Assembly (NCBI GenBank): GCA_947496865.1
Contig: CANMEE010000004.1
Span: 1-33,651 of the forward strand
Source: an uncultured Sphingomonadaceae bacterium
GTDB taxonomy: Bacteria > Pseudomonadota > Alphaproteobacteria > Sphingomonadales > Sphingomonadaceae
Direction of reading: 5' to 3'
Length of the DNA stretch: 33,651 nucleotides
Below the pieces are notes generated by a model. That model worked only from the letters and a program-made list of their open reading frames with translations. It searched no databases and was not told the DNA's origin. Positions 24,411 through 33,090 of this stretch are shown here, piece by piece; positions within the stretch are counted from its first letter, which is position 1; every line of letters starts with the position of its first letter. The translations under genes and the position numbers were made by a program.

Positions 24411-25301
24411 ATGACCCGGCGCAATAACCTGAACAGGCTAGCTCACTTTGTCGCGACGGTTGATGCCGGAACGATTACAGGTGCCGCTACGGCCCTTGGC
24501 ATCAGTAAGGCGGTTGTCAGCAAGCAGTTGCAATTGCTGGAAGCTGATATCGGGACGCCGCTCCTGCTGCGGAACACTCGGCATTTACAACCGACCGAAG
24601 CAGGTCGCGTTTTTTATGAGGATGCCAAATCAGCCCTGACTCAGGCCAATAACGCATATGAGCGCATTCAAGAGCGCGACAGAAAACCGCGCGGCGTTCT
24701 GAGGATTACCGCGCCGGTTGATTTTGGCGTTTCCTACGTCGCCCCTTTTGCGGCCCGGTTTCAAGAAGTCTATCCGGACGTCACCGTGAACATGCGTCTT
24801 GCCGATAGCCTGGTCGACATCATTGAGGATCGGTACGATCTGGCTTTCAGGATTGGTCAGCTTAGCGATTCGAGCAACCGAGCGCGCAAGCTCATGAGCT
24901 TTGAGGAGATCGCGGTTTGCTCGCCGACAAGCGCCGCCCGGTTCCAGTCTGAATGTCCGAGCAATCTGGACGGTGCACCTTTTATACGCAGCCACGCATT
25001 TGCCAGCAAAACAGAATGGATATTCGAGAAGGGAGACGACAAACGTGTTATCGTCCCGAAAATCGTTTCCGAGGCAAATATCACGCTTGCGATCCGCGCT
25101 TATGTGACGGCTGGATTCTGCTTCACCGTTCTGCCGGACTTTCTGGTTAGGGACGAACTGAAAGATGGCAAACTGAAGCGGCTTTTTCCCGACTGGTCGT
25201 TACGGAACGGAGGAATTTACGCCATGACGCCTCCCAACCGCGTCCGTTCCAACGCCCTGCAGCGATTTTTGGAAATGGCAGACAGTGAACTGCTGACATG
25301 A
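24411..25301 (+). CDS. LysR-family transcriptional regulator
   Basis: 296 aa from the ATG at 24411, chosen over a TTG at 24381 because GAGG lies about 8 nt upstream and the TTG falls beside the operator palindrome. N-terminal winged helix-turn-helix: LAHFVATVDAGTITGAATALGISKAVVSKQLQLLE. The effector-binding domain is of the CrgA/DsbA-cluster type (GVLRITAPVDFGVSYVAPF). Divergent from the DsbA-like/NmrA-like operon, its likely target. Convergent with the PNPOx-like gene, 30 bp away. Confidence 0.92.
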   Translation: MTRRNNLNRLAHFVATVDAGTITGAATALGISKAVVSKQLQLLEADIGTPLLLRNTRHLQPTEAGRVFYEDAKSALTQANNAYERIQERDRKPRGVLRITAPVDFGVSYVAPFAARFQEVYPDVTVNMRLADSLVDIIEDRYDLAFRIGQLSDSSNRARKLMSFEEIAVCSPTSAARFQSECPSNLDGAPFIRSHAFASKTEWIFEKGDDKRVIVPKIVSEANITLAIRAYVTAGFCFTVLPDFLVRDELKDGKLKRLFPDWSLRNGGIYAMTPPNRVRSNALQRFLEMADSELLT

Positions 25302-25331
25302 TGCGCAGGGCGCTCGGCTAAGGCTGCGATC

Positions 25332-25817
25332 CTAAGCCGCTGGGTTGACCGGTGAGGCTACGCGATCAGTGATCGCCCGCGTGCTAATATATTTGGGGCA
25401 ATTGCCGTAGCTCTGACTGACGGTGATATCGAAGCCATTCTGGTCGATACGGCTAATCTTGCCGTGCATGCGGTTGCGGCGACGATTGCTGAGATCAATG
25501 CCCAACACGCTGACAGGGGAACCAACCGCCAATGACGCAAAGGCAGGGTTCCGGTCATGAGCCGGCTTGGTGATCGTCAGCGTTTTTGCATCAGCCGATG
25601 AAACAAAGCCTGTCGACCCAGTCAGCATTGAAGCATAGGGATTACCGTCTTCGCCAACCGTGCCCAAGAAAATATATTCAAGACCAGCGTAAAACTGGCG
25701 GTGCTGATCAGGCATCTCGTCATGTAGCAATCGCTCAGTCAGCATGTCGATCTTTTCGCGCATGCCCATCTGGTTTTGCAGGCGCATCTCATGCTTGTGG
25801 AAATTCTGATCAGCCAT
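25332..25817 (-). CDS. PNPOx-like flavin-binding split-barrel protein, short form
   Basis: 161 aa starting at the ATG at 25817, which overlaps the stop of the upstream gene (TGATG). Motifs MPDQHRQFYAGL, DLSNRRRNRMHG and YGNCPKYIS are shared with the N-terminal domain of the long fusion protein at 30747. The fold is a pyridoxamine-phosphate-oxidase-type FMN barrel, but the function need not be PNP oxidation. It lacks the second barrel and reductase domains of the long paralogue. Encoded with two NTF2-like genes in a minus-strand run divergent from a LysR gene at 26829. Confidence 0.82.
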   Translation of the reverse strand: MADQNFHKHEMRLQNQMGMREKIDMLTERLLHDEMPDQHRQFYAGLEYIFLGTVGEDGNPYASMLTGSTGFVSSADAKTLTITKPAHDRNPAFASLAVGSPVSVLGIDLSNRRRNRMHGKISRIDQNGFDITVSQSYGNCPKYISTRAITDRVASPVNPAA

Positions 25818-26212
25818 CACGCAGCGTCCTCAAGATTGGGCGGGCCATAGGGGCAGTCAATTAGATAGCCCCAGCCACCATTGTCCAGTTTCTTGGCGAC
25901 TTCCGTCGATTGGCCTTCTGCCATGACCGACCCGTCGGGTGCGATAACTCTCCAGTTTGCCCGGAGCAAAGCCGTGTCGCCGGTGATGACTTCGCTGAAG
26001 ACATTGCTTTCGATCTTGGGGCGCACGTCAATGAAGTCGTCAAAGCCCTTTCGGGCACCTTCCAGACCTACACCCGGAGGGGCATCAGGCGGAAAGAAGA
26101 CCAGACAATCAGGGTGGAACATTGAAACAATTCCGTCCAGATCGCCTTCCTGAAGATAGGCGCTGACGCAATCGGCAATCTCGCGTGGTTGCTGTGCTAT
26201 GTGTTTTGTCAT
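25817..26212 (-). CDS. NTF2-like (SnoaL/DUF4440-type) protein
   Basis: 131 aa from the ATG at 26212 (AGG about 7 nt upstream); an upstream in-frame TTG/ATG near 26227 is possible. One NTF2-fold domain: ADCVSAYLQEGDLDGIVSMFHPDCLVFF at the N terminus, LLRANWRVIAPDG in the sheet and WGYLIDCPYGPP at the end. Family members are small cone-shaped proteins that act as isomerases, hydrolases or ligand binders, and the specific role is not predictable. Its stop overlaps the start of the PNPOx-like gene, so expression is coupled. Confidence 0.75.
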   Translation of the reverse strand: MTKHIAQQPREIADCVSAYLQEGDLDGIVSMFHPDCLVFFPPDAPPGVGLEGARKGFDDFIDVRPKIESNVFSEVITGDTALLRANWRVIAPDGSVMAEGQSTEVAKKLDNGGWGYLIDCPYGPPNLEDAA

Positions 26213-26333
26213 TGAGAACCTCATCAAGTTTGGGCCGGACGATACAGGTGGCGCTAGAAGTCAAACCAACCTGCGTTGCTATGTTAACTCAGGGGAGGAC
26301 AGGCCGCGCCGGTATGGCGCGACCTGCTGGGGA

Positions 26334-26723
26334 TCAGGCAGGTCCGTTATTGTCGATGTCGAGGATCATCTTCCAGGCGCCCGTTTCATCGCGTTGGTAG
26401 ACCAAAACCAGGCGGCCTTCAGGGCTACGCGTTTCTCCGGTGTCGCGCATCTTCATTGTGCCGTAAAAACGACCCGATATGACCGCGACATCGCCAAAGA
26501 ACTGCAAGTGCTCGATATCATATCCCGATGTGATTTCAGCCGCCGCAGCGATACGGGGATTGTATTTATCGCGAATGCCCTGCGATCCGATTGTTACGGG
26601 CTGGCGTTCGTTTACGGTCATGGTGTCAGGGTGGCAGGTTGCGACCATTGCTTCGATGTCGCCAGCATCCAGGCCATTGTTCCAAGCTTCGACGACGGCT
26701 TCGATTTCTTCACGTTCTGTCAT
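26334..26723 (-). CDS. NTF2-like (SgcJ/SnoaL) protein
   Basis: 129 aa from the ATG at 26723, which has AAGGAG upstream; longer upstream frames lack a ribosome site. NTF2 fold: EAVVEAWNNGLDAGDIEAMVATCHPD, then GRFYGTMKMRDTG and RLVLVYQRDETGAWKMILD. Resembles SgcJ/EcaC-family proteins. Distinct in sequence from the neighbouring NTF2-like protein at 25817, with a 121-bp gap between them. Divergent from the LysR gene at 26829 and probably controlled by it. Confidence 0.78.
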   Translation of the reverse strand: MTEREEIEAVVEAWNNGLDAGDIEAMVATCHPDTMTVNERQPVTIGSQGIRDKYNPRIAAAAEITSGYDIEHLQFFGDVAVISGRFYGTMKMRDTGETRSPEGRLVLVYQRDETGAWKMILDIDNNGPA

Positions 26724-26828
26724 GTTGATTCTCCTTTGTTGCAGTTTCGACTTGCAAAGACAGATAGGTCTATTAGATTGATCTGATAATCCGCATTTTA
26801 TAGAACACAGTGTAAGGCACATCGAACA

Positions 26829-27725
26829 ATGGAACGGCAGCAATTGAGCGACCTGACAATCTTCGCCGAAGTTGCTCGTGCAAAGGGCTTTCGTGCCGCG
26901 GCGTCACGTCTGAACCTTCAGGCAGGTTCAATCAGCGAAGCCGTCCAGCGCTTCGAAGATCGGCTTGGCGTCCGGTTATTTGAAAGATCGACCCGCTCGG
27001 TGGCGCTCACGGCCGCTGGCGAAAGGCTCTATTCGCGAAGCCTACCGGCTTTGTCCGATCTCGAGGTCGCCATTCAAGAGCTGGATGAAGACAAGGATGC
27101 GATCGCGGGCACACTCAAACTCACCGCGCCTTATAGCGCCGGGCCATTCTTTCTTGATCGACTTCTCGCTCAGTTCGCCAAGGAATTTCCGGACGTACAA
27201 ATCGAGCTTATCTATGACGACGCCAAGGTCGATCTGGTGACAAGTGGCATCGACGCAGCGATCCGCTCCAACACGCTTCTTGAACAGGATACGCACGCCG
27301 TGCCCCTCGGACCGAAGCTCAAAATGGCTGTGGTCGCATCGCCGGGCTATCTCTCGGAGAAAGGCACGCCCAACAGTCCTGACGCTCTTCTCGATCACGA
27401 TGGTATTTTCTTTGCGTTCGGCAATTCGGGGAATGCCGCGCCATGGTCATTCCAGGGGCAGGATGGTCCGCGCTTGGTCAATCCCAAACGACGATTTGTC
27501 GTCAACAATCTTCGATCGATGGTCGAGCTGGCAGGGCGTGGATTGGGCGTGGCTTATGTCTATCGCGAGGCCGCCAAAGATGCGATCGAGCAAGGGAAGC
27601 TGGTAAGCCTTTTCACCGATGAAGTCCCTGAGCTTCCGCGCTACTCGCTCAATTACCGAACGAAGCGCCATATGCCTCCACGATTGCGCGCCTTAATTGA
27701 TCTCGCGAAAAAAATTTCTGTGTAA
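26829..27725 (+). CDS. LysR-family transcriptional regulator
   Basis: 298 aa. N-terminal helix-turn-helix LSDLTIFAEVARAKGFRAAASRLNLQAGSISEAVQRFEDRLG is standard for LysR. The effector domain carries LKLTAPYSAGPFFLDRLL and a LAGRGLGVAYVYREAA region. It is divergent from the NTF2-like/PNPOx-like genes; the 105-bp gap contains TCTATTAGA, a short palindrome that could be part of its site. Convergent with another LysR gene, 42 bp away. Paralogous to the LysR genes at 24411 and 27768. Confidence 0.92.
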   Translation: MERQQLSDLTIFAEVARAKGFRAAASRLNLQAGSISEAVQRFEDRLGVRLFERSTRSVALTAAGERLYSRSLPALSDLEVAIQELDEDKDAIAGTLKLTAPYSAGPFFLDRLLAQFAKEFPDVQIELIYDDAKVDLVTSGIDAAIRSNTLLEQDTHAVPLGPKLKMAVVASPGYLSEKGTPNSPDALLDHDGIFFAFGNSGNAAPWSFQGQDGPRLVNPKRRFVVNNLRSMVELAGRGLGVAYVYREAAKDAIEQGKLVSLFTDEVPELPRYSLNYRTKRHMPPRLRALIDLAKKISV

Positions 27726-27767
27726 CCGCTAACGGATTGCAGAAACTGACCGCGTTCTGGCAATTGC

Positions 27768-28664
27768 TCAATTCAAGACAGCAACCGCACGCAACCGCTG
27801 GGAGGCAAGATCGACGAACGCTCTGACCTTTGCCGCTGCACGGCGCCCTTCGACATGCACCAGATGAATGGGTAAAGGCTCGGGTTCGAAATCCTCGAGC
27901 ACCGTTTGCATCGCTCCATTTTCGAGGTCAGGCCCAATTTGATAGGATAGTACACGTGTGAGCCCCCAGCCCTTCCGTGAAACTTCTAGTCCCGATGCCA
28001 CGCTACTTACTGTGAGACGTGAATCGACTCGAACCACTTGATCCATCCCGTAGCCGAATCTCCACTCTGGAGAAGGGCTGACCGGACTGATCGCGATTGT
28101 AGTGTGGGCCTTGAGCTCTTCAGGGGAGAGGGGCATGCCGTTTCTGGCAAAATAGTCCGGTGAACCGCACACCACTCGTCGCACCCGGCCAACTTTGATC
28201 GCGGACAAGTCAGACGATGGCAAATGTCCGATCCGTACTGCGATATCGAACCCTTCCTCCACCAGATTTACAATGCGGTCGACCATGACCACATCGACCG
28301 AGACATTAGGATAGATACTAAGAAATTCGGTGAGGATGGGCATCACGTAAATCCGCCCGAATTCATGTGAGCAAGTCAGCCGCAGCTGGCCAACCGGATT
28401 TGTCGCAGCACCGGCAGCAGCATCATTAGCAGCCTGCATGTGCTCCAATATTTGCCGTGCATCTTCCAGGTAGGCCTGACCGACATCGGTCAGCCGCACG
28501 CGCCGTGTAGTTCGCGTGAACAGCCGCGCGCCCAACCGTTCTTCAAGCGAGTTTATGCCTCGCGTCACCGAGGGTGCGCTGAGCCCTGTCTTGCGCGCAC
28601 CACCGGCAAAACTCCGCGCTTCGGCCACAGCTACAAAAACTTCGAGGGCTTGAATTCGATCCAT
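27768..28664 (-). CDS. LysR-family transcriptional regulator
   Basis: 298 aa. N-terminal helix-turn-helix MDRIQALEVFVAVAEARSFAGGARKTGLSAPSVTRGINSLEE-like region, then RTTRRVRLTDVGQAYL. The effector domain begins VGQLRLTCSHEFGRIYVMP, and the C terminus has PLPIHLVHVEGRRAAAKVRAFVDL. Divergent from the AhpD-like gene at 28796 with a 131-bp AT-rich gap, so it probably regulates the AhpD-like, NTF2-like and GST genes. Confidence 0.92.
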   Translation of the reverse strand: MDRIQALEVFVAVAEARSFAGGARKTGLSAPSVTRGINSLEERLGARLFTRTTRRVRLTDVGQAYLEDARQILEHMQAANDAAAGAATNPVGQLRLTCSHEFGRIYVMPILTEFLSIYPNVSVDVVMVDRIVNLVEEGFDIAVRIGHLPSSDLSAIKVGRVRRVVCGSPDYFARNGMPLSPEELKAHTTIAISPVSPSPEWRFGYGMDQVVRVDSRLTVSSVASGLEVSRKGWGLTRVLSYQIGPDLENGAMQTVLEDFEPEPLPIHLVHVEGRRAAAKVRAFVDLASQRLRAVAVLN

Positions 28665-28760
28665 AAACTATCTCATATATTACTATTAATTTGCAAAACA
28701 ATCTATTTCATTAATTATATATTCTTCTGATTTACGGAACGTCTTATCTCTCCTTTCACA

Positions 28761-28775
28761 AGCAGATCATCTGCT
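28761..28775. promoter_or_regulatory. 15-bp palindrome upstream of AhpD-like gene
   Basis: AGCAGAT-C-ATCTGCT is a perfect inverted repeat around one base, located about 20 bp before the AhpD-like ATG and next to its ribosome site. It may be an operator near the transcription start or a 5'-UTR structure. Confidence 0.4.
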
Positions 28776-28795
28776 CAATCAAATGGAGAAAATAC

Positions 28796-29347
28796 ATGTC
28801 CCGAATTCCTACCCCCGATACCATTGCGGGTACGCCACAAAGCGCCCACCCCTTGCTCGAAGCCGTTCAAGAATCGCTTGGTTCAGTGCCAAATCTTTTT
28901 CGCGTGGTTGCCAACAGTCCAGCCACACTGGAAGGCATGCTTGGCATGAACGATGCGCTCTCCAGGGGTGCGCTTAACGCAGCAACCCGTGAACGGATCG
29001 CACTCGCCATCGCAAACTATAATGGTTGCAGCTATTGCAACAGCGCCCATACCTATCTTGCAAAGAATGTCGCCAAGCTAGATGAGGCCGAGATTGAGGC
29101 TAATCGTAATGGTCGTTCCACCGATGCCAAGGCTGATGCAGCGGTCCAATTTGCTTTGAAAGTCGCCAAGGAACGCGGTCGTATCACCAATGGAGACCTT
29201 GCCGCAGTTCGACTGGCCGGGTTCTCGGATGCCGAGCTGGTCGAGATTGTTGGTCATGTCGCTTACAATATCCTGACCAACTACCTCAATGAGGCGTTCG
29301 GCACGGAGATCGATTTCCCCGTCGTTGAAGCAGCTCGCGCGGCCTGA
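28796..29347 (+). CDS. AhpD-like/carboxymuconolactone decarboxylase-family protein
   Basis: 183 aa. The redox motif NGCSYCNSAH (77-86) gives Cys78, Cys81 and His85, as in AhpD-type alkylhydroperoxidases. The preceding helix LNAATRERIALAIAN and the start with a proline-rich stretch fit the CMD/peroxidase-related subgroup. Likely a cytoplasmic peroxide or disulfide-redox protein rather than a true decarboxylase. TGGAG precedes the ATG. Divergent from LysR (28664) and followed by a terminator-like hairpin before the DUF1348 gene. Confidence 0.88.
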   Translation: MSRIPTPDTIAGTPQSAHPLLEAVQESLGSVPNLFRVVANSPATLEGMLGMNDALSRGALNAATRERIALAIANYNGCSYCNSAHTYLAKNVAKLDEAEIEANRNGRSTDAKADAAVQFALKVAKERGRITNGDLAAVRLAGFSDAELVEIVGHVAYNILTNYLNEAFGTEIDFPVVEAARAA

Positions 29348-29353
29348 CCCCTT

Positions 29354-29410
29354 GGGAGGTCTGCGGCATCCTCCCCTCCTTCCCCCTACCGCAGACCTCC
29401 CTCCAATTTT
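29354..29410 (+). terminator. Terminator-like hairpin after AhpD-like gene
   Basis: Perfect 13-bp arms GGGAGGTCTGCGG (29354-29366) and CCGCAGACCTCCC (29389-29401) with a 22-nt pyrimidine-rich loop, followed by TCCAATTTT. The T-run is short, so termination may be partial and allow graded expression of the downstream genes. Confidence 0.6.
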
Positions 29411-29431
29411 ACCCAATGCAGGAGTCAAACC

Positions 29432-29911
29432 ATGGAACAGAAAGAAGCTCCCCGTATGCCGCTACCGCCATTCACGCTCGAAACAGCAATCGAAAAAGTC
29501 CGGCTTGCCGAAGATGGCTGGAACTCGCGCAATCCGGCGAAAGTGGCGCTCGCCTATACAGTCAACAGCAAGTGGCGCAACCGCGCGGAATTTCCGCAGG
29601 GCCGCGCACAGATTGAAGAATTCCTGACCCGGAAATGGGCCAAGGAGCTCGACTACAGGCTGATCAAGGAGCTCTGGGCATTTGATGGTAATCGCATCGC
29701 GGTTCGCTACGCCTACGAATATCACGATGACAGCGGCAATTGGTTCCGTGCCTATGGCAATGAGAACTGGGAGTTTGACGCCGATGGTTACATGGCCGCG
29801 CGTCACGCCAGCATCAACGAACACCCGATTGCCGAAGAAGATCGCAAGTTTCACTGGCCGCTTGGCCGACGCCCAGATGATCATCCGGGCTTGTCCGATC
29901 TTGGCTTTTAA
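29432..29911 (+). CDS. DUF1348 NTF2-like protein
   Basis: 159 aa matching the DUF1348 pattern strongly: [18 protein letters not shown], then [53 protein letters not shown] and [23 protein letters not shown] text, ending [19 protein letters not shown]. This is a cytoplasmic NTF2-fold family of unknown activity, commonly found beside GSTs and oxidoreductases. GGAG lies upstream of the ATG. 38 bp before the GST gene. Confidence 0.9.
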   Translation: MEQKEAPRMPLPPFTLETAIEKVRLAEDGWNSRNPAKVALAYTVNSKWRNRAEFPQGRAQIEEFLTRKWAKELDYRLIKELWAFDGNRIAVRYAYEYHDDSGNWFRAYGNENWEFDADGYMAARHASINEHPIAEEDRKFHWPLGRRPDDHPGLSDLGF

Positions 29912-29949
29912 CCAGTCAACCAATCAATATTTTGAAAAAGGAACTACCC

Positions 29950-30597
29950 ATGAACACCAACTTCCCTACCAATGCAGCACCCATCAAGCTTCACCGCGTG
30001 GCCAAATCTGGCCACAGCCACCGGGCAGAACTGATGCTCGCCTTTCTCGACCTGCCATACGAAACGGTTGAAGTGGATATGGCAAATGGCGCTCACAAAG
30101 CACCCGAATTTCTTACCATCAGCCCATTCGGTCAAGTTCCAGCAATCGACGATAACGGCACGATGTTGTCGGACTCCAACGGTATCATTGCCTATCTGGC
30201 AGAGCGCTATGGCGAGACCGCTGAATGGACGGGGCGCGATCCGGTAGAGACAGCAAAGGTCCAGCGCTGGCTTTCCGTCGCAGCTGGCGAGATTTTCGCT
30301 GGCCCATGTTGTGCCCGTCTCGTCACGGTCTTTGGCGCACCGTTCGATCACGAGGCCTGCATTGCAAAATCCCATGCCCTGTTCGAGGTCATGGAAAAGC
30401 ATCTTGAAGGCAAGAGCTTCCTTGTCGCCGAACGCCTGACTTTGGCCGATGTGGCCGGTTATAGCTACATTGCCCATGCCCCTGAAGGTGGCGTCAGCCT
30501 AGATGCCTACCCCAATATTCGTAGCTGGCTTGGCCGGATCGAGGCGCAAGATCGCTTTGTCGCAATGGCCCAATCACCCATTCCTGCGGCGGCTTGA
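29950..30597 (+). CDS. Glutathione S-transferase family protein
   Basis: 215 aa from the ATG at 29950, chosen because AAAAGGA lies upstream; a TTG at 29932 is less likely. N-terminal thioredoxin-like domain with KLHRVAKSGHSHRAELML, the cis-Pro region FGQVPAIDDNG and the gamma-glutamyl-binding LSDSNGIIAYLAERY. The alpha-helical C-terminal domain has the N-capping motif LTLADVAGYSYI. Conjugates or reduces electrophiles with glutathione; substrate unknown. Third in the plus-strand run driven from 28796. Confidence 0.92.
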   Translation: MNTNFPTNAAPIKLHRVAKSGHSHRAELMLAFLDLPYETVEVDMANGAHKAPEFLTISPFGQVPAIDDNGTMLSDSNGIIAYLAERYGETAEWTGRDPVETAKVQRWLSVAAGEIFAGPCCARLVTVFGAPFDHEACIAKSHALFEVMEKHLEGKSFLVAERLTLADVAGYSYIAHAPEGGVSLDAYPNIRSWLGRIEAQDRFVAMAQSPIPAAA

Positions 30598-30691
30598 CCC
30601 AAGCTGGGGCGCCGTATCATGATTATGACGCAAGACATCCTATATCCCGGAGTTAACATTACAATCCGTGATACAGCGATCTCTTTCGCTA

Positions 30692-30719
30692 GCGCGGCTG
30701 ATCTGAAGGTCAGTCGCGC
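30692..30719 (+). other. Hairpin upstream of PNPOx-FNR gene
   Basis: GCGCGGCTGA (30692-30701) and TCAGTCGCGC (30710-30719) pair with one mismatch around an 8-nt loop, 27 bp before the ATG. No T-run follows. Possible leader structure or operator. Confidence 0.4.
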
Positions 30720-30746
30720 CCAATATCGTCGATGAAAGGATCGAAA

Positions 30747-32726
30747 ATGACCGCAGGACATCCATGGCATAGTGGCGAAGCGCTGATTCAAAAGCGCCGT
30801 GGCACACCGCACGAGCTGACAATTTCCGTGCCAAATTATATCGAAAAGCATATGCCTCAGCAGCACTCGGAATTCTTTGCTGGGCTTCCTTACCTGACAT
30901 TAGCGACGCTGGATAAACAGGGGCGGCCCTGGGCTAGTATTCTGGTCACCACTTCGAATAGTGACCCTTCTATTGGTATCACAACATATGGGCGTAACCA
31001 GACCGACGTTGTCGCCGAAGTGAACCCTTATGATCCCTTCGTTCGAGCTTTGGGACCAGACCAGAAACCCTCTGACGATGATCGCCGCCTTTTTGCCGGA
31101 GTAGGGGTCGATTTCTCCAATCGCCGGCGCAACAAACTGGCAGGACTCATCGAGCCCATCTCACTCGACACTATCGGCAAAGTTAGTCTGCGACTGATCT
31201 CCGATCAGCATCTGGGCAATTGCCCCAAATACATCACGGTCCGCTCGCTAGAGCATAAGGCTCGAGAGGCTGAGCTAGCCCTCGATAGCTTTGATGCGCT
31301 CACAGCGGCTTTGCCAGATGCTTCAAAGGAACTAATTGCTCGGGCAAGCACAGTGTTTCTTGCGACAAAACACAGTGAGAACGGTGATGATGCCTCTCTC
31401 GACCAAAGAGATATGGGGCTCAATCATCGCGGTGGAGCTCCGGGTTTTGTGCGTGTGTACGAAGAAAGGGGCGGTGACGGCGTCACCACCTATCTGATCC
31501 TGCCAGACCATTCTGGAAACCGTTTCTATCAGTCATTGGGAAATATCGAAACCGACAGGCAGGTCGGGTTGGCGTTTCCCGATTTTACCACGGGCGATGT
31601 TCTCTACGTCACCGGCAATGCTGAAAACTTGTACGATACTGAAGCAGAAGCAATCATGCCGAGAGTTGGCCTACTTACGCGCATCCAAGTGACTGGAGCG
31701 GTGTTTGTAAAAGGCGCGCTGAACCTGCGACTTGTATCTGAAGAACAGCACTCTCCTTACAATCCTCCTGTACGATATCTTCGGTCTGAATTGGACGCGA
31801 TGGGCCATATTGCTGATGCGGTTGAGGCATCCAATCCGATTGGAGCAACACTCGTTTCGACCCGGCAAATCTCCGATACCGTTCGCACATTCACCTTTGA
31901 TTTGTCGGAAGAGATTGAAATGCCCATGCCGGGCGGTTTCGGCATCTTCGATTTCTCCGGGATGCTCGATTCTGGGTATAGCCACATGAATGAAACCAAT
32001 CCTCAAATGGTGAACGAAGACTTTGTTCGCACCTGGACTCTCTCAAACGCTCCGGAGTTTGATGCAGAGAAAAACCTGTTCCGATCAACCAATCAGGTCA
32101 GTGTGACGGTCAAGCGCAAACCACGCGGGCTGATGTCCAACTTCTTGCATAAATATGCGGCCCAACAGATCGAGCAACCAATGCAGGTGGACTTCAAGGG
32201 CGCTGGTGTCGGGTTTAGTTGCTTTACTCCAGATCCGGCAGGCGGAGCCCCAACTATTCCGGCGAAGATGCTCTGGGTCGCGGGCGGTGTTGGTATCACC
32301 CCATTCATGGCGATGTGGGACGGGATAAAGAATGTCGCAAGAACCCTCCCCGAACAGATGTCTTCTGAGATCGTCTTGGTGTTCTCCGGGCGCGGCGATG
32401 ATATCAACGTCTTGAGGCATTTTTTGGCGACAAGCAGTGCATTGCCAGAAAGTCTCGGTATTCGCATCCTCGCTTTTCAAAGCACGGGCGATGCCCCTTC
32501 AGAAGCTCAAACCGCGCTTGATATCCTAACCCTGGAATTTCCCGATGCTGCGTTGAGCATTGAACAAAGGCGTGTTCAACTTTCTGATCTAGAAGCAATC
32601 GAGGAGTTAGCCGACAGAGAGGTATTCCTGTGCGGACCAGATCCCTTGATGGACTGGAGCAAGAACGCGCTTCGCGAGCTCGGCGTCAACGAATCCAAAC
32701 TTCATCAAGAGCAATTTGCTTTCTGA
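30747..32726 (+). CDS. Fusion flavoprotein: PNPOx-like domains plus FNR-type reductase
   Basis: 659 aa from the ATG at 30747 (AAAGGA upstream; ATG 30732 has none). The N-terminal half has a PNPOx-like region (MPQQHSEFFAGL; DFSNRRRNKLAG; GNCPKYI) and a second barrel (GLNHRGGAPGFVRV; GNRFYQSLGNI). The C-terminal half is an FAD/NAD(P)H reductase of the ferredoxin-reductase family: RTWTLSNAP for FAD, VAGGVGITPFMAMW and FLCGPDPLM for NAD(P)H, ending KLHQEQFAF. There is no C-terminal 2Fe-2S ferredoxin domain. Predicted to pass electrons from NAD(P)H through FAD to an FMN in the barrel domains. Acceptor unknown. 149 bp after the GST gene, with an intervening hairpin. Confidence 0.85.
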   Translation: MTAGHPWHSGEALIQKRRGTPHELTISVPNYIEKHMPQQHSEFFAGLPYLTLATLDKQGRPWASILVTTSNSDPSIGITTYGRNQTDVVAEVNPYDPFVRALGPDQKPSDDDRRLFAGVGVDFSNRRRNKLAGLIEPISLDTIGKVSLRLISDQHLGNCPKYITVRSLEHKAREAELALDSFDALTAALPDASKELIARASTVFLATKHSENGDDASLDQRDMGLNHRGGAPGFVRVYEERGGDGVTTYLILPDHSGNRFYQSLGNIETDRQVGLAFPDFTTGDVLYVTGNAENLYDTEAEAIMPRVGLLTRIQVTGAVFVKGALNLRLVSEEQHSPYNPPVRYLRSELDAMGHIADAVEASNPIGATLVSTRQISDTVRTFTFDLSEEIEMPMPGGFGIFDFSGMLDSGYSHMNETNPQMVNEDFVRTWTLSNAPEFDAEKNLFRSTNQVSVTVKRKPRGLMSNFLHKYAAQQIEQPMQVDFKGAGVGFSCFTPDPAGGAPTIPAKMLWVAGGVGITPFMAMWDGIKNVARTLPEQMSSEIVLVFSGRGDDINVLRHFLATSSALPESLGIRILAFQSTGDAPSEAQTALDILTLEFPDAALSIEQRRVQLSDLEAIEELADREVFLCGPDPLMDWSKNALRELGVNESKLHQEQFAF

Positions 32727-33090
32727 TGGTATGCATTGGTCAAAACGGAGATATCGTGAAAATTTATGGCGATGGATATATGCAGTGAGACAATTAGGGT
32801 AGTCCAGTTTTAATCTCATGCTCAAGCCCGATCGAGGACCAGCACCGACATGCTTAGGTTCAGACCTAACTTAAGTGCCAGTCTGCTCACAGCGAATTGT
32901 CTGATTTCCCCCAAAATTGCAGCCAATTAGCTGGTGCAGAAACTGATGCTCTCGATCGAGGTTTTGAGCACGACATAGGCGAAGCCCGCTCGCAGAGAGA
33001 TTTTACTTCTGGTGCGACGAGCGCCTTCGGTCCAATGATCAAGAAAGTAGCGAATGGTGCGCTAATGAAACGAATTTTGCTTTGGATCGC
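32727..33090. other. Non-coding spacer with possible IS5 left-end remnant
   Basis: No credible gene. Around 32788-32805, ATTAGGGTAGTCCAG loosely resembles the inverted form of the IS5-type end at 33373-33400, so the spacer may be the decayed 5' part of that element. The resemblance is weak. Confidence 0.3.

Noticed and set aside
28796..29347. True 4-carboxymuconolactone decarboxylase of the protocatechuate pathway
   Set aside because: The CxxC...H redox motif indicates an AhpD-like peroxidase-related protein, and no other protocatechuate genes are present.
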